DNA of 64,000 nt from Micromonospora halotolerans (GCF_032108445.1 NZ_CP134876.1:3100001-3164000); one strand, 5' to 3'; numbered from the stretch's first letter, positions 1-11,308 are shown. The notes: generated from the sequence alone by a model not told the origin. Numbers and translations are program-made.

Positions 1-869
1 CGCACGCGCTGGTCTTCGCGGTCGGCTACGTGGCTCCCCACCTGATCCGTGGGGTGGTGCTGGTGACCGTGCTGCACCAGCACCGGCACATGGCCGAGCA
101 GCGGGCCTTGCGGTTCCTCTTCTGGTTCGTGGTCTCCAGCTTCTTCTGGATCGGCGGGGCGCTGCTGCCGCATGGGTGGCCGTGGACGCTCTGGGCGGTC
201 GCCATCACGATCGACTACGTCTCGGCCGCGGCGCGCTACCCGACGCCTCGTCTCGGCCGGGTGCCCTTCAGGCAGTACGAGAAGACCACCGAGCACCTGG
301 GTGAGCGCTACCAGCAGTTCATCATCCTGGCGCTCGGTGACGTCATCCTGGTGCCGACCCTGGAGATCAGCAGGTCCGAGTTCACCCTGGCCCGTTCGGC
401 CGCCTTCCTGACCGCCTTCGCCTCGATGCTTCTGCTCTGGCAGATCTACGTCCTGCGGGCCGGTTCGATCGTGCGGACCACCGCGCCCAGGCTGCTGCGG
501 CGGGCGACCCGGTTGGCGCCGTACACCCACCTGGTCATGCTGACCGGCGTGGTCTGCACCGCCGCCGCGTCCGACCTGGTCGTCGAGCGGCCCACCGGCG
601 AGACGCCCGGCCGGTGGATCGCGCTGATCCTGGGCGGGCCCGCGCTCTTCCTGCTGGGGCGCACCCTGTTCACCTACCGGATCGTCGGCACGTTCCCGCG
701 GCACCGGGTGTTCTGGCTGGTGGCTCTGGTGGCCGCCACGCCGTGGGCGGGCGGCTGGCCGCCGATGCTGGTCACCGCCTTCGCGGTGCTGGTGCTGGCC
801 GGGGTGGTGACCGGGGACATGATGGGCGGGCGGCGGGCCCGTCCCCCGCTGCGGGGGCGCCCCGGCTGA
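1..869 (+). CDS. Low temperature requirement protein A (LtrA)-like membrane protein, 5' truncated
   Basis: The reading frame is open from base 3 of the window to the TGA at 867-869, so about 288 C-terminal residues are visible and the true start lies upstream. It is a multi-pass membrane protein. The stretch ERYQQFIILALGDVIL matches the LtrA family signature, in which a Glu-Arg-(F/Y) motif is followed by a hydrophobic segment ending in ALGE/D. Paired charged loops and about six further hydrophobic segments follow. LtrA proteins are widespread in actinobacteria, but their biochemical role is not established. The gene converges on the reductase gene downstream, with about 25 bases between the stops. 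Family assignment is fairly sure; function is not. Confidence 0.75.
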   Translation, partial: HALVFAVGYVAPHLIRGVVLVTVLHQHRHMAEQRALRFLFWFVVSSFFWIGGALLPHGWPWTLWAVAITIDYVSAAARYPTPRLGRVPFRQYEKTTEHLGERYQQFIILALGDVILVPTLEISRSEFTLARSAAFLTAFASMLLLWQIYVLRAGSIVRTTAPRLLRRATRLAPYTHLVMLTGVVCTAAASDLVVERPTGETPGRWIALILGGPALFLLGRTLFTYRIVGTFPRHRVFWLVALVAATPWAGGWPPMLVTAFAVLVLAGVVTGDMMGGRRARPPLRGRPG

Positions 870-894
870 CGGGGGACGGGCGCGGCGTCGGGCG

Positions 895-1497
895 TCAGCC
901 GTCCTTCCGGACCCGGTAGGCGAGGTGGGTGACCTCCGTGCCCTGTACGACGCGGGTGGGGCCCTCCAGCTGGAGCGGGGCGATCCCCAGATTTGCGAAG
1001 AGCGGGATGCCGTCGCCGAGCAGGACCGGGACGAGGTCGACGTGGACCTCGTCGAGCAGGCCGGCCTCCAGGACCTGGGTGGCGATGGTGCCGCCGTTCA
1101 CGCCGACCTCCTTGTCGCCGGCGATGGCCTTCGCCCGCGCGATCGCCGCCTCGATGCCGTCGGTCACGAACACGAACGAGTCGCCCTCCCGGTCCCAGCC
1201 CTCGGGCACGTGGTGGGTGACCACGACGACCGGCACGTCCATCGGGTGCCGACCGCCCCAGCCGTTGGTCATGTCGAACAGCCGCCGGCCGACGACGAGC
1301 GCCCCGGTCCGCTCGGTCAACTCGCGGATGTGCTGTGCGCTCGCCTCCGACGTACGGAAGGTCATGTCGGGGTTGGCTGTGGGGACCTCCACGTCGCCGT
1401 TGCCGTACCACCGGAAGAGGTGTTCGAACCCGCCGTGGGACGTGTCGGCGATGTAGCCGTCCAGCGACATGGTGGCTCCGGTCGTCACCTTCGTCAT
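895..1497 (-). CDS. Dihydrofolate reductase family protein (RibD C-terminal domain-like)
   Basis: A 200-residue protein opening with a TTGATMSLDGYIA signature, the N-terminal strand and loop typical of the RibD C-terminal/DHFR-like fold. The mid-region has GALVVGRRLFD and the later region VGVNGGTIATQVLEAGLLDEVHVDLVPVLLGDGIPLF, split here by function: a nucleotide-binding Gly-Gly turn followed by the dimer-core strands. Such stand-alone proteins are presumed NADPH-dependent reductases of unknown substrate and rarely make riboflavin themselves. The ATG at 1497 is preceded by GAGGAG seven bases upstream, which fixes the start. No partner gene suggests a substrate. Confidence 0.85.
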   Translation of the reverse strand: MTKVTTGATMSLDGYIADTSHGGFEHLFRWYGNGDVEVPTANPDMTFRTSEASAQHIRELTERTGALVVGRRLFDMTNGWGGRHPMDVPVVVVTHHVPEGWDREGDSFVFVTDGIEAAIARAKAIAGDKEVGVNGGTIATQVLEAGLLDEVHVDLVPVLLGDGIPLFANLGIAPLQLEGPTRVVQGTEVTHLAYRVRKDG

Positions 1498-1581
1498 CGT
1501 TCTGCTCCTCGGATCGTGGCTCGTCCTTCACCCAGGAGTAGAAGCTGGGGCACCTCCCTCGACATCCGTCGCAGAATTTTT

Positions 1582-4005
1582 CTACAAGGAATAGGTCCGG
1601 GCCACCGCCAGCATCTCCGAGCTGTGCGAGCCCACCACGCCGACGTCGGCGGGCCGGGCCCGGAACCCGGGCAGCTCGCCCAGCCCGTCGCTGGCGTCCA
1701 TGGCACGCAGGTTCACCTGACCCGCCTTCGGCACCAGGGTCAGGGTGACCTCGACGCCCTCCGGCGGCGGGGCGTGGAAGACGACGCCGAAGCCCCACCG
1801 GCCGTCGCGCGCCTTCACCGGCACGTCCCGCCCGGCCACGGTGGCCGACCGCACCTGCGCCGTGGACGTGTCCACGTGCAGGGAGAGCAGCCGGACCGGC
1901 CGCTGCGGCAGCACCCGGACCCGCAGCACCCGCTGGTCGCCGGAGCGGGTGTCGGAGAGGGTCTCCAGCCTCGGGGCGGGCAGGTCCGCCGCCTGGGCCG
2001 CGCCGCTCCGCAACTCCGCGTCACCCAGCCCCGGGAAGTCGTCGGCCACCGAAACGGCGCGGTCCACGTACCCGTCGGTCCAGGGCTGGGGATCCTCCTC
2101 GTGACTGAGCCACTGCGCCTTGCCGGTGCCGGCGTCGAGGGCGTACATGAGGTGGGTCGGCACGGGGTGCGCGGCGTCGAAGCGGTCCACGGCCAGGCCG
2201 ACCCCGGCGAGCACCACGGCGGCGAGCGCGGCGGCGCCGGCGGGCAGCGCGCCGAGCCGGCGGGCCCGGAGCGCGAGCAGGCCGCGCTGGCCGCCGGCCT
2301 GCGGGTGCAGCAGGTCCACGACGGGCAGCGCGGCCAGGCCGAGCAGCACCGCGACGAGCGCCGCCACGCCACCCATGCCCATGCCGAGCGCCGGGAAGAG
2401 CAGCACGACGGTGGGCAGCAGGATCACCACGGCGACCGCACCGGCCAGGGTCACGGCGACCACCGGCCAGGGGCCGTCCCGGCGGGTGGCCAGCGCCGCC
2501 AGGCCGGCGAGCGCGCCGGCCAGGGCGGGCAGGGTGGTCAGGTACGCGCCACCGGGCACCAGCACGGCGAGGAGCACCCCGAACAGGGCCAGCCAGACCA
2601 GGCCCCCGAAGGCCAGGGCGGCCGGACCCGCCCACCGGCGGGTCAGCGCGTACCAGGCGAACAGGATCGCGGCGGCGAGCGCCACCACGGCGAGCCGGTA
2701 CCAGACCGGGCGGTACGGGTCGAGCAGCTCGGCGTAGCCGGGGCGGACGGTGGTGACCGCGGTCCAGAGCAGCCACGCGCCCAGCGGGGCGGTGACGACC
2801 GGCACGAGGGCCAGCGCGACGCCGGCCACGAGCCGCCCGGTGGTGGCCCGGCCGCGCCGGCGCAGCAGAACGCCGAGCACGCCCACCGCGAGCAGGGCCG
2901 CCAGCGCCAGCGGCAGGGTCAGCCAGCCGGGGTAGCGGACCAGCCCGCCGGGCACCGGGAAGTAGGTGTCGTCGTGACCGGAGCGCAGGTCGCGCAGGTC
3001 GGTGCGGCCGAACTCGCGGGCCAGGCCCAACGCGTTGTCGCCGTGCATCTGGAGGCTGCCCCGGTTCATGACGGCCGGCACGTCGAGCGGGGTGTGGTAG
3101 ACCGCGCCGCCGTCGATGTACGCGGAGTTCAGCCCGACGAACCGGTGGTCGAGGAAGGCCGTGAAGTCGGTGTCGTTGGGCAGCGCCCGGTAGATCTCCA
3201 CGGCGAACGAGGTGCCCACCGGGTGCGGTGCGGCGCGCCCGAAGGCCTCCACGAGCTTCGCGTTGTTCCGGGACGTCTCGAACATGATCACCGGGCCGGT
3301 GGAGCCGCGGGCCTCCAGGTTGAGCACCACGCCGCCGTCGGCGGCCAGCGGGTGGTCCGCGGCGAAGCCGGCGGCCCCGCACAGGCACGCCTCCTCCGCG
3401 TCGGTGAGCACCAGGACCACGTCGTTGCGGGGGCGTGGGCCGGCGGCCAGCGCCCGGGCCACCTCCAGGATCGTGGAGCTGCCGGCCGCGTCGTCGTTGC
3501 CCCCCGGCCCCGACTGCACCGAGTCGTAGTGCGCCACCAGGAAGACCCGTCCGGTCGGGTCGGTGCCGGGCAGCCGGGCCACCACGTTGCGGACCCGGGC
3601 CAGGGTCGCGCCACCGGCCGCCCCGCTGAGCTGCCCGGCCTCCGGGGCCACGGTGTCCTGCACCTCGGTCTCCAGGCCCAGCCCGCGCAGCACGCCCACG
3701 ACGTGCTCCCGGACCTGGTCGTTGGCGGCGCTGCCGGCCACGTGCGGTCGCGCCGCGATGACCTTGACCTGCTGGTACGCCCGCTCGGCGCTGAACGCGT
3801 CCGCGGGCGCGTCGGCCGGGCGGGGCGCCGGGGTGGCCAGGTCGACCAGGACGCCGGCGCCGACGGCGAGCAGCGCGGCGAGCGCGGCCAGCGCGGCGGG
3901 CAGCCGCCGGCGCGGCCGGGCCAGCGCCCGGTCGGCCGGCCGGGTGGGAGGCGGGCCCGGCCGGGCCGGCGCGCGGTCGACGGCGCGGGTGGGGGGTACG
4001 CCCAC
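1582..4005 (-). CDS. Membrane-anchored M28 family zinc aminopeptidase-like protein
   Basis: An 807-residue protein. A basic Pro/Arg-rich N-terminus leads into one membrane anchor (about residues 33-55), then an M28 peptidase domain (about 70-330), then about eight hydrophobic segments and an extracytoplasmic C-terminal domain. All M28 metal ligands are present: VAHYDS (His, Asp), GGNDDAAGSS (bridging Asp), TDAEEA (catalytic Glu pair), NLEARG (metal Glu) and YHTPLD (last His). The layout resembles the peptidase-plus-membrane architecture of the ERMP1/Fxna type. It should cleave N-terminal residues or short peptides outside the membrane. The start is GTG at 4005 with GAGGAG six bases before it. 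A divergent spacer of about 240 bases separates it from the signalling operon. Confidence 0.88.
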   Translation of the reverse strand: MGVPPTRAVDRAPARPGPPPTRPADRALARPRRRLPAALAALAALLAVGAGVLVDLATPAPRPADAPADAFSAERAYQQVKVIAARPHVAGSAANDQVREHVVGVLRGLGLETEVQDTVAPEAGQLSGAAGGATLARVRNVVARLPGTDPTGRVFLVAHYDSVQSGPGGNDDAAGSSTILEVARALAAGPRPRNDVVLVLTDAEEACLCGAAGFAADHPLAADGGVVLNLEARGSTGPVIMFETSRNNAKLVEAFGRAAPHPVGTSFAVEIYRALPNDTDFTAFLDHRFVGLNSAYIDGGAVYHTPLDVPAVMNRGSLQMHGDNALGLAREFGRTDLRDLRSGHDDTYFPVPGGLVRYPGWLTLPLALAALLAVGVLGVLLRRRGRATTGRLVAGVALALVPVVTAPLGAWLLWTAVTTVRPGYAELLDPYRPVWYRLAVVALAAAILFAWYALTRRWAGPAALAFGGLVWLALFGVLLAVLVPGGAYLTTLPALAGALAGLAALATRRDGPWPVVAVTLAGAVAVVILLPTVVLLFPALGMGMGGVAALVAVLLGLAALPVVDLLHPQAGGQRGLLALRARRLGALPAGAAALAAVVLAGVGLAVDRFDAAHPVPTHLMYALDAGTGKAQWLSHEEDPQPWTDGYVDRAVSVADDFPGLGDAELRSGAAQAADLPAPRLETLSDTRSGDQRVLRVRVLPQRPVRLLSLHVDTSTAQVRSATVAGRDVPVKARDGRWGFGVVFHAPPPEGVEVTLTLVPKAGQVNLRAMDASDGLGELPGFRARPADVGVVGSHSSEMLAVARTYSL

Positions 4006-4244
4006 GGGTGACTCCTCGGGGTGCTTCGGGGGTGGGCATCATCCTGCACCCCCGCGGCCTGCGGCGGCACTCCCGCCGGCCGGTGCGCTCCCGGCCGGAC
4101 CCCGGTCGCGGCGTAACATCGGGCGTTGGCCGTGCCGCTGTTCGTCGGGTGGATTCGCTCACCTCGCCCGCGCCGACTCCGGTCGTGTTGTGTGCGACCG
4201 TTGTCTGATACAGGATCAGCAGCGCACTCGGAAGGAGCCCCGAC
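4006..4244. other. Divergent intergenic region between peptidase and phosphatase genes
   Basis: This spacer of about 240 bases carries the ribosome site of the leftward peptidase gene at its left edge and an in-frame TGA (4206-4208) followed by AAGGAG (4232-4237) at its right edge. A possible -10 hexamer, CAGGAT, lies at 4211-4216 for the rightward gene. Short open frames exist but have no recognisable content. I see no RNA gene or repeat. Confidence 0.4.
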
Positions 4245-4247
4245 ATC
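4232..4247 (+). promoter_or_regulatory. Shine-Dalgarno plus ATC codon in the usual start position
   Basis: AAGGAG at 4232-4237 is followed after seven bases by ATC at 4245, in frame with the phosphatase gene. The frame is closed by TGA at 4206-4208, and there is no ATG, GTG or TTG between that stop and the GTG at 4275. The GTG has no SD-like sequence at proper spacing. ATC is therefore the only start-position codon with normal SD spacing. It could be a rare non-AUG start, or an ATG changed by mutation or sequencing error. Confidence 0.5.
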
Positions 4248-4274
4248 ACCAGCGAACTCCCGCGTCTCGCGGCG

Positions 4275-5509
4275 GTGACCCGGCCGCACCGGGGCGTCGG
4301 TCTGCCCGGCGTCCCCGTCGTGCCGCAGGCCGGGCTGGGGCACTACGGCCGGGTGCCGCCCGGCGAGCGACTGCGGGTCCTGCTGGTCGAGGACGACGAG
4401 GGCGACGCCTTCCTGGTCGGCGAGCTGCTCGCCGAGACCAACTCGATGATCGACCTGCTGGTCGCCACCAGTCTCAGCGAGGCCCGGCAGCGGGTGATGG
4501 GGGTCGACTGCGTCCTGCTCGACCTGGGCCTGCCCGACGCGCAGGGCCTGGACGGGCTCCGCCAGGTGCTGGAGATGGCCAGCGGGGCGGCGGTCTGCGT
4601 GCTCACCGGCCGCTCCGACGAGCACCTGGGCATCGTGGCGGTCGCCGAGGGCGCGCAGGACTACCTGGTCAAGGGGCAGGTCGACGGCGTCCTCCTGACC
4701 CGGGCGCTGCGCTACGCGGTGGAGCGCAAGCGGGCCGACGAGAACGCCCGCCGGCTGCGTGAAGTGGAGCTGCGCCAGGCCGAGTCGGCCCGCCTGGAGC
4801 GCGGCCTGCTGCCCCAGCCGCTGATGACCACCGACCAGGTGGCGGTGCACACCTTCTACCGCCCCGGCCGGCACGCCGCGCTGATCGGCGGCGACTTCTA
4901 CGACGTGGTGCAGACCCGGCCGGACCGGATCGACCTGATCGTCGGCGACGTCTGCGGCCACGGCGTGGACGAGGCCGCCCTCGGCGTCGAGCTGCGGGTG
5001 GCCTGGCGGGCCCTGGTCCTGGCCGGGGTGCCGGACGACGAGGTGCTGCCCGCGCTGGAGCAGGTGCTGATGAGCGAGCGCCGGCTCCAGGAGATCTTCG
5101 CCACGGTGGCCACCGCCCGGCTCGACCTGGCGGCCAACCGCGCCACCGTGCGACTCGCCGGCCATCCGCCGCCGCTGCTGCTCAGCGGGGGTAAGGTCGC
5201 TCCGGTGCCGGCCCCGGGCGGTCTGCTGCTCGGCGTGCGGCCGCGCCGACCCGTTGCCTTCGACCTGGAGTTCGACACCGATGACTGGTCCCTGCTGATG
5301 TACACCGACGGCCTCATCGAGGGTCGGGTGGGCAGCGGTGACGACCGGCTGGACGTGCCGGGGCTGACCGATCTGCTCGCCGACCCCGCCAACCGCGCGG
5401 TGTCCCTGGCCGAGCTGCCCGCCTGGCTGGTCGGCCGGGCCGAGCAGCTCAACGGCGGCCCGCTCGCCGACGACGTCGCCATGCTGCTGGTCACCCGCGG
5501 CGGTGGCCG

Positions 5510-5513
<4 letters not shown>
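4275..5513 (+). CDS. Response-regulator receiver fused to PP2C (SpoIIE-type) serine phosphatase
   Basis: A 412-residue protein from GTG 4275, or 422 if translation begins at ATC 4245. Residues about 33-155 are a receiver domain with the acidic pair in LLVEDDEGD, the phospho-acceptor Asp83 in CVLLDLGLPD and the Lys of DYLVKG. A coiled linker rich in Arg/Glu (about 150-180) leads to a PP2C/SpoIIE phosphatase domain with GGDFYD, DVCGHG and LADDVAMLLV metal-ligand motifs. Such proteins dephosphorylate anti-anti-sigma or similar phosphoproteins when the receiver is phosphorylated. Its stop overlaps the start of the histidine kinase by a GTGA, so the kinase is the likely phosphodonor. The output target is not in the window. 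Confidence 0.9.
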
Positions 5514-7230
<1,717 letters not shown>

Positions 7231-7234
<4 letters not shown>

Positions 7235-7683
7235 CCGCGCCGGCGGACGGCAAGAGCCCGATCGAGGTCCTGCTCGTCGAGGACGATCCGGGCGACGTGC
7301 TGATGACCCAGGAGGCGTTCGAGGAGCACAAGCTCCGCAACCGGCTCACCGTCGTCTCGGACGGCGCGGAGGCGCTGGCCTACCTGCGCCGCGAGGGCCA
7401 GTACGCGGAGGCCGTGACCCCCGACCTGGTCCTGCTCGACCTGAACCTGCCCCGCCGGGACGGCCGGGAGGTGCTGGAGGAGATCAAGAAGGACGAGCAG
7501 CTCTGCCGGATCCCGGTCGTGGTGCTCACCACCTCCCAGGCCGACGAGGACATCCTGCGCAGCTACCAGCTGCACGCCAACGCCTATGTGACGAAGCCGG
7601 TGGACTTCGAGCGCTTCATCTCGGTGGTCCGCCAGATCGACGAGTTCTTCGTCAGCGTGGTCAAGTTGCCGCCGCGTGGGTGA
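7231..7683 (+). CDS. Stand-alone response regulator (Rcp1-like receiver)
   Basis: A 150-residue single-domain receiver. It has the acidic pair in [10 protein letters not shown], phospho-acceptor Asp70 in LVLLDLNLP, the switch Thr in VVLTTSQ and the Lys of AYVTKPVDF. There is no output domain, as in Rcp1-type regulators paired with phytochrome-like kinases. It probably shuttles phosphate or acts by binding a partner. Its start overlaps the kinase stop (ATGA), and its own 3' end overlaps the next gene by eight bases. Together with the receiver-PP2C protein, the kinase may serve two receivers. Confidence 0.92.
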
Positions 7684-8485
7684 CCCGCTGCTGGAGGAGG
7701 TCGGCGCGCTGCTGCGGGAGGCCGCGGCCGACATCGTGGTGCCGCTGTTCCGCCGCCTCGACGACTCCGACATCTCCGAGAAGGCTCCCGGCGAGGTGGT
7801 CACCGTCGCCGACCGGAAGGCCGAGGCGCTGATCTCCGCCGGGCTGCGGCGGCTGCGCCCCGGCTCGGTGGTGGTCGGTGAGGAGGCGGTCGCCGACGAC
7901 CCGACCCTGCTGCGGCACCTGCGCGGCGCCGGTGACGTCTGGCTGGTCGACCCGGTGGACGGCACCGCCAACTTCGCCGCCGGCCGGCGTCCCTTCGCCC
8001 TCATGGTGGCGCTGCTGACCGACGGGGTGCCGGTCGCCTCCTGGGTCTACGACCCGCTGGACGGCGCGCTGGCCAGCTGCCGGGTGGGCGACGGCACCTG
8101 GCTGGACGGCGAGCCGGTGCGTACCGCCGGGCGGGAGCCCGAGGTCGGTGCGCTGCGCGGCACGGCGATGACCCGTTTCCTGCCCCCGGACTTCCGGCGC
8201 AGCGTGGAGGCGGGCGGTGCGCGGCTCGGCGAGCTGCTGCCCGGCCAGCACTGTGCCGGCCGGGAATACCTGGACGTGCTCACCGGCACGCAGCAGTTCG
8301 TGCTCTTCTGGCGCACCCTGCCCTGGGACCATGCCCCCGGCACGCTGCTGGTGCGGGAGGCCGGCGGGGTGGCCCGCCGCTTCGACGGCACCGACTACCA
8401 CCCGGCCGACGAGGGCAAGGGCCTGCTGGTCGCGGCCAGCGAGGAGACCTGGGAACAGGTCCGGGCCGCCCTCCTGGGCGGCTGA
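7676..8485 (+). CDS. Inositol monophosphatase family protein
   Basis: A 269-residue member of the Mg-dependent, Li-sensitive phosphatase superfamily. Metal-binding motifs are GEEAV (Glu), [10 protein letters not shown] (the DPxDGTxNF core) and [15 protein letters not shown] (the WDxAxG motif). The substrate could be inositol-1-phosphate, histidinol-phosphate or another sugar phosphate. In mycothiol-making actinomycetes, inositol phosphatases feed mycothiol and phosphatidylinositol synthesis. The GTG start at 7676 lies inside the end of the receiver gene, which ties it to the signalling operon by translation coupling. No sequence feature lets me choose the substrate. Confidence 0.88.
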   Translation: MGDPLLEEVGALLREAAADIVVPLFRRLDDSDISEKAPGEVVTVADRKAEALISAGLRRLRPGSVVVGEEAVADDPTLLRHLRGAGDVWLVDPVDGTANFAAGRRPFALMVALLTDGVPVASWVYDPLDGALASCRVGDGTWLDGEPVRTAGREPEVGALRGTAMTRFLPPDFRRSVEAGGARLGELLPGQHCAGREYLDVLTGTQQFVLFWRTLPWDHAPGTLLVREAGGVARRFDGTDYHPADEGKGLLVAASEETWEQVRAALLGG

Positions 8486-8677
8486 GCGAGCGGTCCGCGA
8501 CGGCCCCGGCACGCTCCGTCGACGATCTGCGTCGTCCGAGGTCGGGGGCGTGGTGCGCGACCCGCGGTCCGGTATCGTGACCGGCGGTCTCCGCCCGCAG
8601 GCCGCCGCCCGGCGCCGGTGGAGCCGCCGCCGCGCAAGGTCGACTCGGGGGCCGGCGGTCGACGGAAGGACCCTCAC

Positions 8678-9718
8678 GTGCCCAGGAACAGGCTCACCAG
8701 CCGGCCCGTCCGCCGTTCGCTGGTCGCCCTGCTCGCCGCGACGGCCCTGCTGTTGGGCGCCGGTCCCGCCCCGGCCGGGGCGGCCGCCGCCGCGCCCACT
8801 CCGAGCGCCCCGGACGAGGGCGGCAGCAAGCAGCTCCGCGAGGCACTGGAGGCGGCGGCGAAGGGCCACATCGACGCCAAGAACCGGCTCGACAACTCCA
8901 AGCGGCGGCAGGTCGCGCTGGCCAACCAGCTCAAGCAGGTCGAGGGGCGCCTGGTCGAGCTGTCCGCGCAGGTCGGCGAGGTGGCCGCGCAGTCCTACCG
9001 GCTGGGCCGGTTGACCCCGGTGTCGATGCTGCTGGGCAGCTCCGACCCCGACGACTTCCTGAAGCGGGCCGCCGAGCTGGACGTGATGGCCCAGCGGGAC
9101 AGCAAGCGCCTGCACGACCTCAACGAGGCGAAGGCCCAGGCCGCCGAGGCGAAGGTGGCCATCGACATCGAGGTGCGGGAGCAGCAGAAGCAGCTCGCCG
9201 TGCTGGCCAAGAAGAAGCGGGACGCCGAGGTGGCGCTCGCCAAGGTCAGCTCCGGCTCCGGCTCCGGCTTCGGCGGCACCTCGTCGTCGGCCAAGCCGGC
9301 GCCGCGCAACCCGGACGGCTCGTGGCCGTCGGAGTCCTGCTCGGTGAACGACCCGACGCCGGCCGACGGCTGCATCACCCCGCGCACCCTGCACATGCTC
9401 CAGCAGGCCAAGGCGGCCGGCTACAAGCGCTACGTCTCCTGCCACCGCAGCGGCGGGGGTGGCGAGCACCCGAAGGGCCGGGCCTGCGACTTCGCCGCCG
9501 CGACCGGCGGCTTCGAGGACAAGTCCGCCACCGGCGGCGACAAGGCGTACGGCGACAGCCTCGCCAGCTGGGCCAAGAACAACGCCAGCCGGCTCGGCAT
9601 CATGTATGTCATCTGGTACCGGCAGATCTGGATGCCGAACACCGGCTGGCGGTCGTACAGCGGGGGCGGCAGTCCCGCCGCCGACCACACAAACCATGTT
9701 CATATCTCGATGTATTGA
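8678..9718 (+). CDS. Secreted coiled-coil protein with ARB_07466-like (M15/VanY-related) C-terminal domain
   Basis: A 346-residue exported protein. The start is GTG 8678, with GGAAGGA seven bases upstream. A Sec signal peptide (about 1-33, ending GAAAAA) is followed by a long Lys/Glu/Ala-rich coiled coil (about 45-190), a Gly/Ser linker, and a C-terminal domain with EHPKGRACDF and DHTNHVHISM. This His/Asp arrangement is the one shared by M15/VanY-like carboxypeptidase folds and ARB_07466-like domains. The N-terminal coiled coil resembles the regulatory part of actinobacterial NlpC/P60 hydrolases. The likely place of action is the peptidoglycan. The catalytic activity is not certain because the family is only partly characterised. 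Confidence 0.8.
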   Translation: MPRNRLTSRPVRRSLVALLAATALLLGAGPAPAGAAAAAPTPSAPDEGGSKQLREALEAAAKGHIDAKNRLDNSKRRQVALANQLKQVEGRLVELSAQVGEVAAQSYRLGRLTPVSMLLGSSDPDDFLKRAAELDVMAQRDSKRLHDLNEAKAQAAEAKVAIDIEVREQQKQLAVLAKKKRDAEVALAKVSSGSGSGFGGTSSSAKPAPRNPDGSWPSESCSVNDPTPADGCITPRTLHMLQQAKAAGYKRYVSCHRSGGGGEHPKGRACDFAAATGGFEDKSATGGDKAYGDSLASWAKNNASRLGIMYVIWYRQIWMPNTGWRSYSGGGSPAADHTNHVHISMY

Positions 9719-9741
9719 CCCCTGCCGTGGGGAACGCTGCG

Positions 9742-9747
9742 TAGCAT
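9742..9747 (+). promoter_or_regulatory. Leaderless-type -10 element (TAGCAT)
   Basis: TAGCAT ends seven bases before the GTG at 9755, and no Shine-Dalgarno sequence is present. This spacing places transcription start at or next to the start codon. Confidence 0.5.
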
Positions 9748-9754
9748 CGCCACG

Positions 9755-11308
9755 GTGAGCAGCACATCGTCCGACGTCGTCGCGGAGCCGGCGCCGAGCG
9801 CGCCGGTCCCGCCCCGGGCCCTGCCGAACGGGCTCGCCGCGTTCCTGGTCTTCCTCTCCAGCGGGGCCGTGCTGGTGCTGGAGACGGTCTCGCTCCGCCT
9901 GGTCGGCCCGTACGTCGGGGTGACCCTCCAGGTGACCAGCTCGGTGATCGGCATGGCCCTGGGCGCCATCGCGTACGGGGCGTGGATGGGCGGCTGGCTG
10001 GCCGACCGGCGGGACCCGCGCACCCTGCTCGCTCCGGCCCTGGTGCTGGCCGGCATCGCCACCGCGGTCACCCTGCCCGTCGTCCGGTACGCCGGTGAGG
10101 CGCTGCGCGGCGGCGCGGCGAGCGCGGTGCTGCTGCTGACCGCGCTGGCGGTGCTGCTGCCGGCGGCGTTGCTGGCCGGGGTCACGCCGCTCGTGGTGAA
10201 GCTCCAGCTCGCCGACCTGCGCCGCACCGGGCAGGTGGTCGGCCGGCTCTCCGGCATCGGCACCCTGGGCGGCATCACGGCCACCCTGGCCACCGGCTTC
10301 GTGCTGGTGGCGGCGCTGCCCAGCACGGTGATCGTGCTGGCGCTGGCCGGCGTGCTGGGGGTGACCGGGCTGGTGCTCGGGGCGTACCTGCGCCGGCAGG
10401 CGGGGGCGGCGCTGCCCGGTCCGGCCCGCGCCAGGGCCGCCCTGGGGGTGCTCGGCCTCGCCGCGGCCGGCCTCTCCGCGGTCGCCCCGAACCCGTGCGA
10501 CGTGGAGACCGCCTACCACTGCGCCCGGGTCGAGGCGGACGGGCAGCGGGCCCAGGGGCGCACGCTCTACCTGAACTCCGCCGAGCACTCCTACGTGGAC
10601 CTGGCCGACCCGACCCACCTGAAGTACGCGTACACCCAGTGGATCGGCCTGGTCGCGGACGTGGCGCGGCCGGCGAAGCAGCCGGTGGACGCGCTGCACC
10701 TGGGTGGCGGCGGCTTCACCATGCCGCGCTACCTGGCCGCGACCCGGCCGGGCAGCGACAACCTGGTCTTCGAGATCGACGGCGCCCTGGTCGAGCTGGA
10801 CCGGCGGGAGCTGGGCGTGCGCACCGGGCCGCGGCTGCGCGCCCGGGTGGGGGACGCGCGGGTGCTGCTCGGCGCCGAGCCCACCGACAGCCGGGACCTC
10901 ATCGTCGGCGACGCCTTTGGTCACCTGGTGGTGCCGTGGCACCTGGCCACCCGGGAGATGGCCGCCGACATCCGCCGGGTGCTCCGGCCGGACGGGATCT
11001 ACGTGCAGAACGTCATCGACTACCCGCCGGACCGGTTCATCCGCGCCGAGCTGGCCACCGTGGCGGCCGAGTTCCGCAACGTGGCGCTGATCGCCCCGCC
11101 CGGCGCGATCGCCGGGCAGCACGGCGCGAACTTCCTCATCGTGGCCTCCGACGCGCCGCTGCCGCTGGCCGACGTCCCGGCGCGGCTGCGGCTGCTCACC
11201 GAGCCGGCGAAGCTGCTGGACGGGGGGAAGGTGGCCGAGTTCGTCGGGGACGCGCTGGTGCTCACCGACGACTACGCGCCGGTGGACCAGCTCCTCGCGA
11301 CCGCCTGA
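9755..11308 (+). CDS. Fused MFS/spermidine synthase-like membrane protein
   Basis: A 517-residue protein. The N-terminal half (about 25-220) has six or seven hydrophobic segments beginning with LSSGAVLVLETVSLRLVGPY, typical of the membrane part of fused spermidine-synthase proteins. The C-terminal half is a spermidine-synthase-like Rossmann fold with HLGGGGFTMPRYL, an acidic residue ending the next strand (VFEID) and DLIVGDAFG. The Asp expected at the catalytic loop is present in GDAFG. Actinobacterial members of this group are of unknown substrate; aminopropyl transfer is only inferred from the fold. A leaderless-type -10 precedes the GTG start. Confidence 0.85.
   Translation: MSSTSSDVVAEPAPSAPVPPRALPNGLAAFLVFLSSGAVLVLETVSLRLVGPYVGVTLQVTSSVIGMALGAIAYGAWMGGWLADRRDPRTLLAPALVLAGIATAVTLPVVRYAGEALRGGAASAVLLLTALAVLLPAALLAGVTPLVVKLQLADLRRTGQVVGRLSGIGTLGGITATLATGFVLVAALPSTVIVLALAGVLGVTGLVLGAYLRRQAGAALPGPARARAALGVLGLAAAGLSAVAPNPCDVETAYHCARVEADGQRAQGRTLYLNSAEHSYVDLADPTHLKYAYTQWIGLVADVARPAKQPVDALHLGGGGFTMPRYLAATRPGSDNLVFEIDGALVELDRRELGVRTGPRLRARVGDARVLLGAEPTDSRDLIVGDAFGHLVVPWHLATREMAADIRRVLRPDGIYVQNVIDYPPDRFIRAELATVAAEFRNVALIAPPGAIAGQHGANFLIVASDAPLPLADVPARLRLLTEPAKLLDGGKVAEFVGDALVLTDDYAPVDQLLATA

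Noticed and set aside
925..4011. Very long open frame antisense to the reductase and peptidase genes
   Set aside because: Its product is Gly/His/Arg/Val-rich low complexity, the usual shadow of a high-GC gene; the opposite strand has clear M28 and DHFR-like motifs.
4008..4208. 66-residue ORF between the peptidase and phosphatase genes
   Set aside because: Arg/Pro/Val-rich with no ribosome site; it overlaps the SD of the divergent gene.
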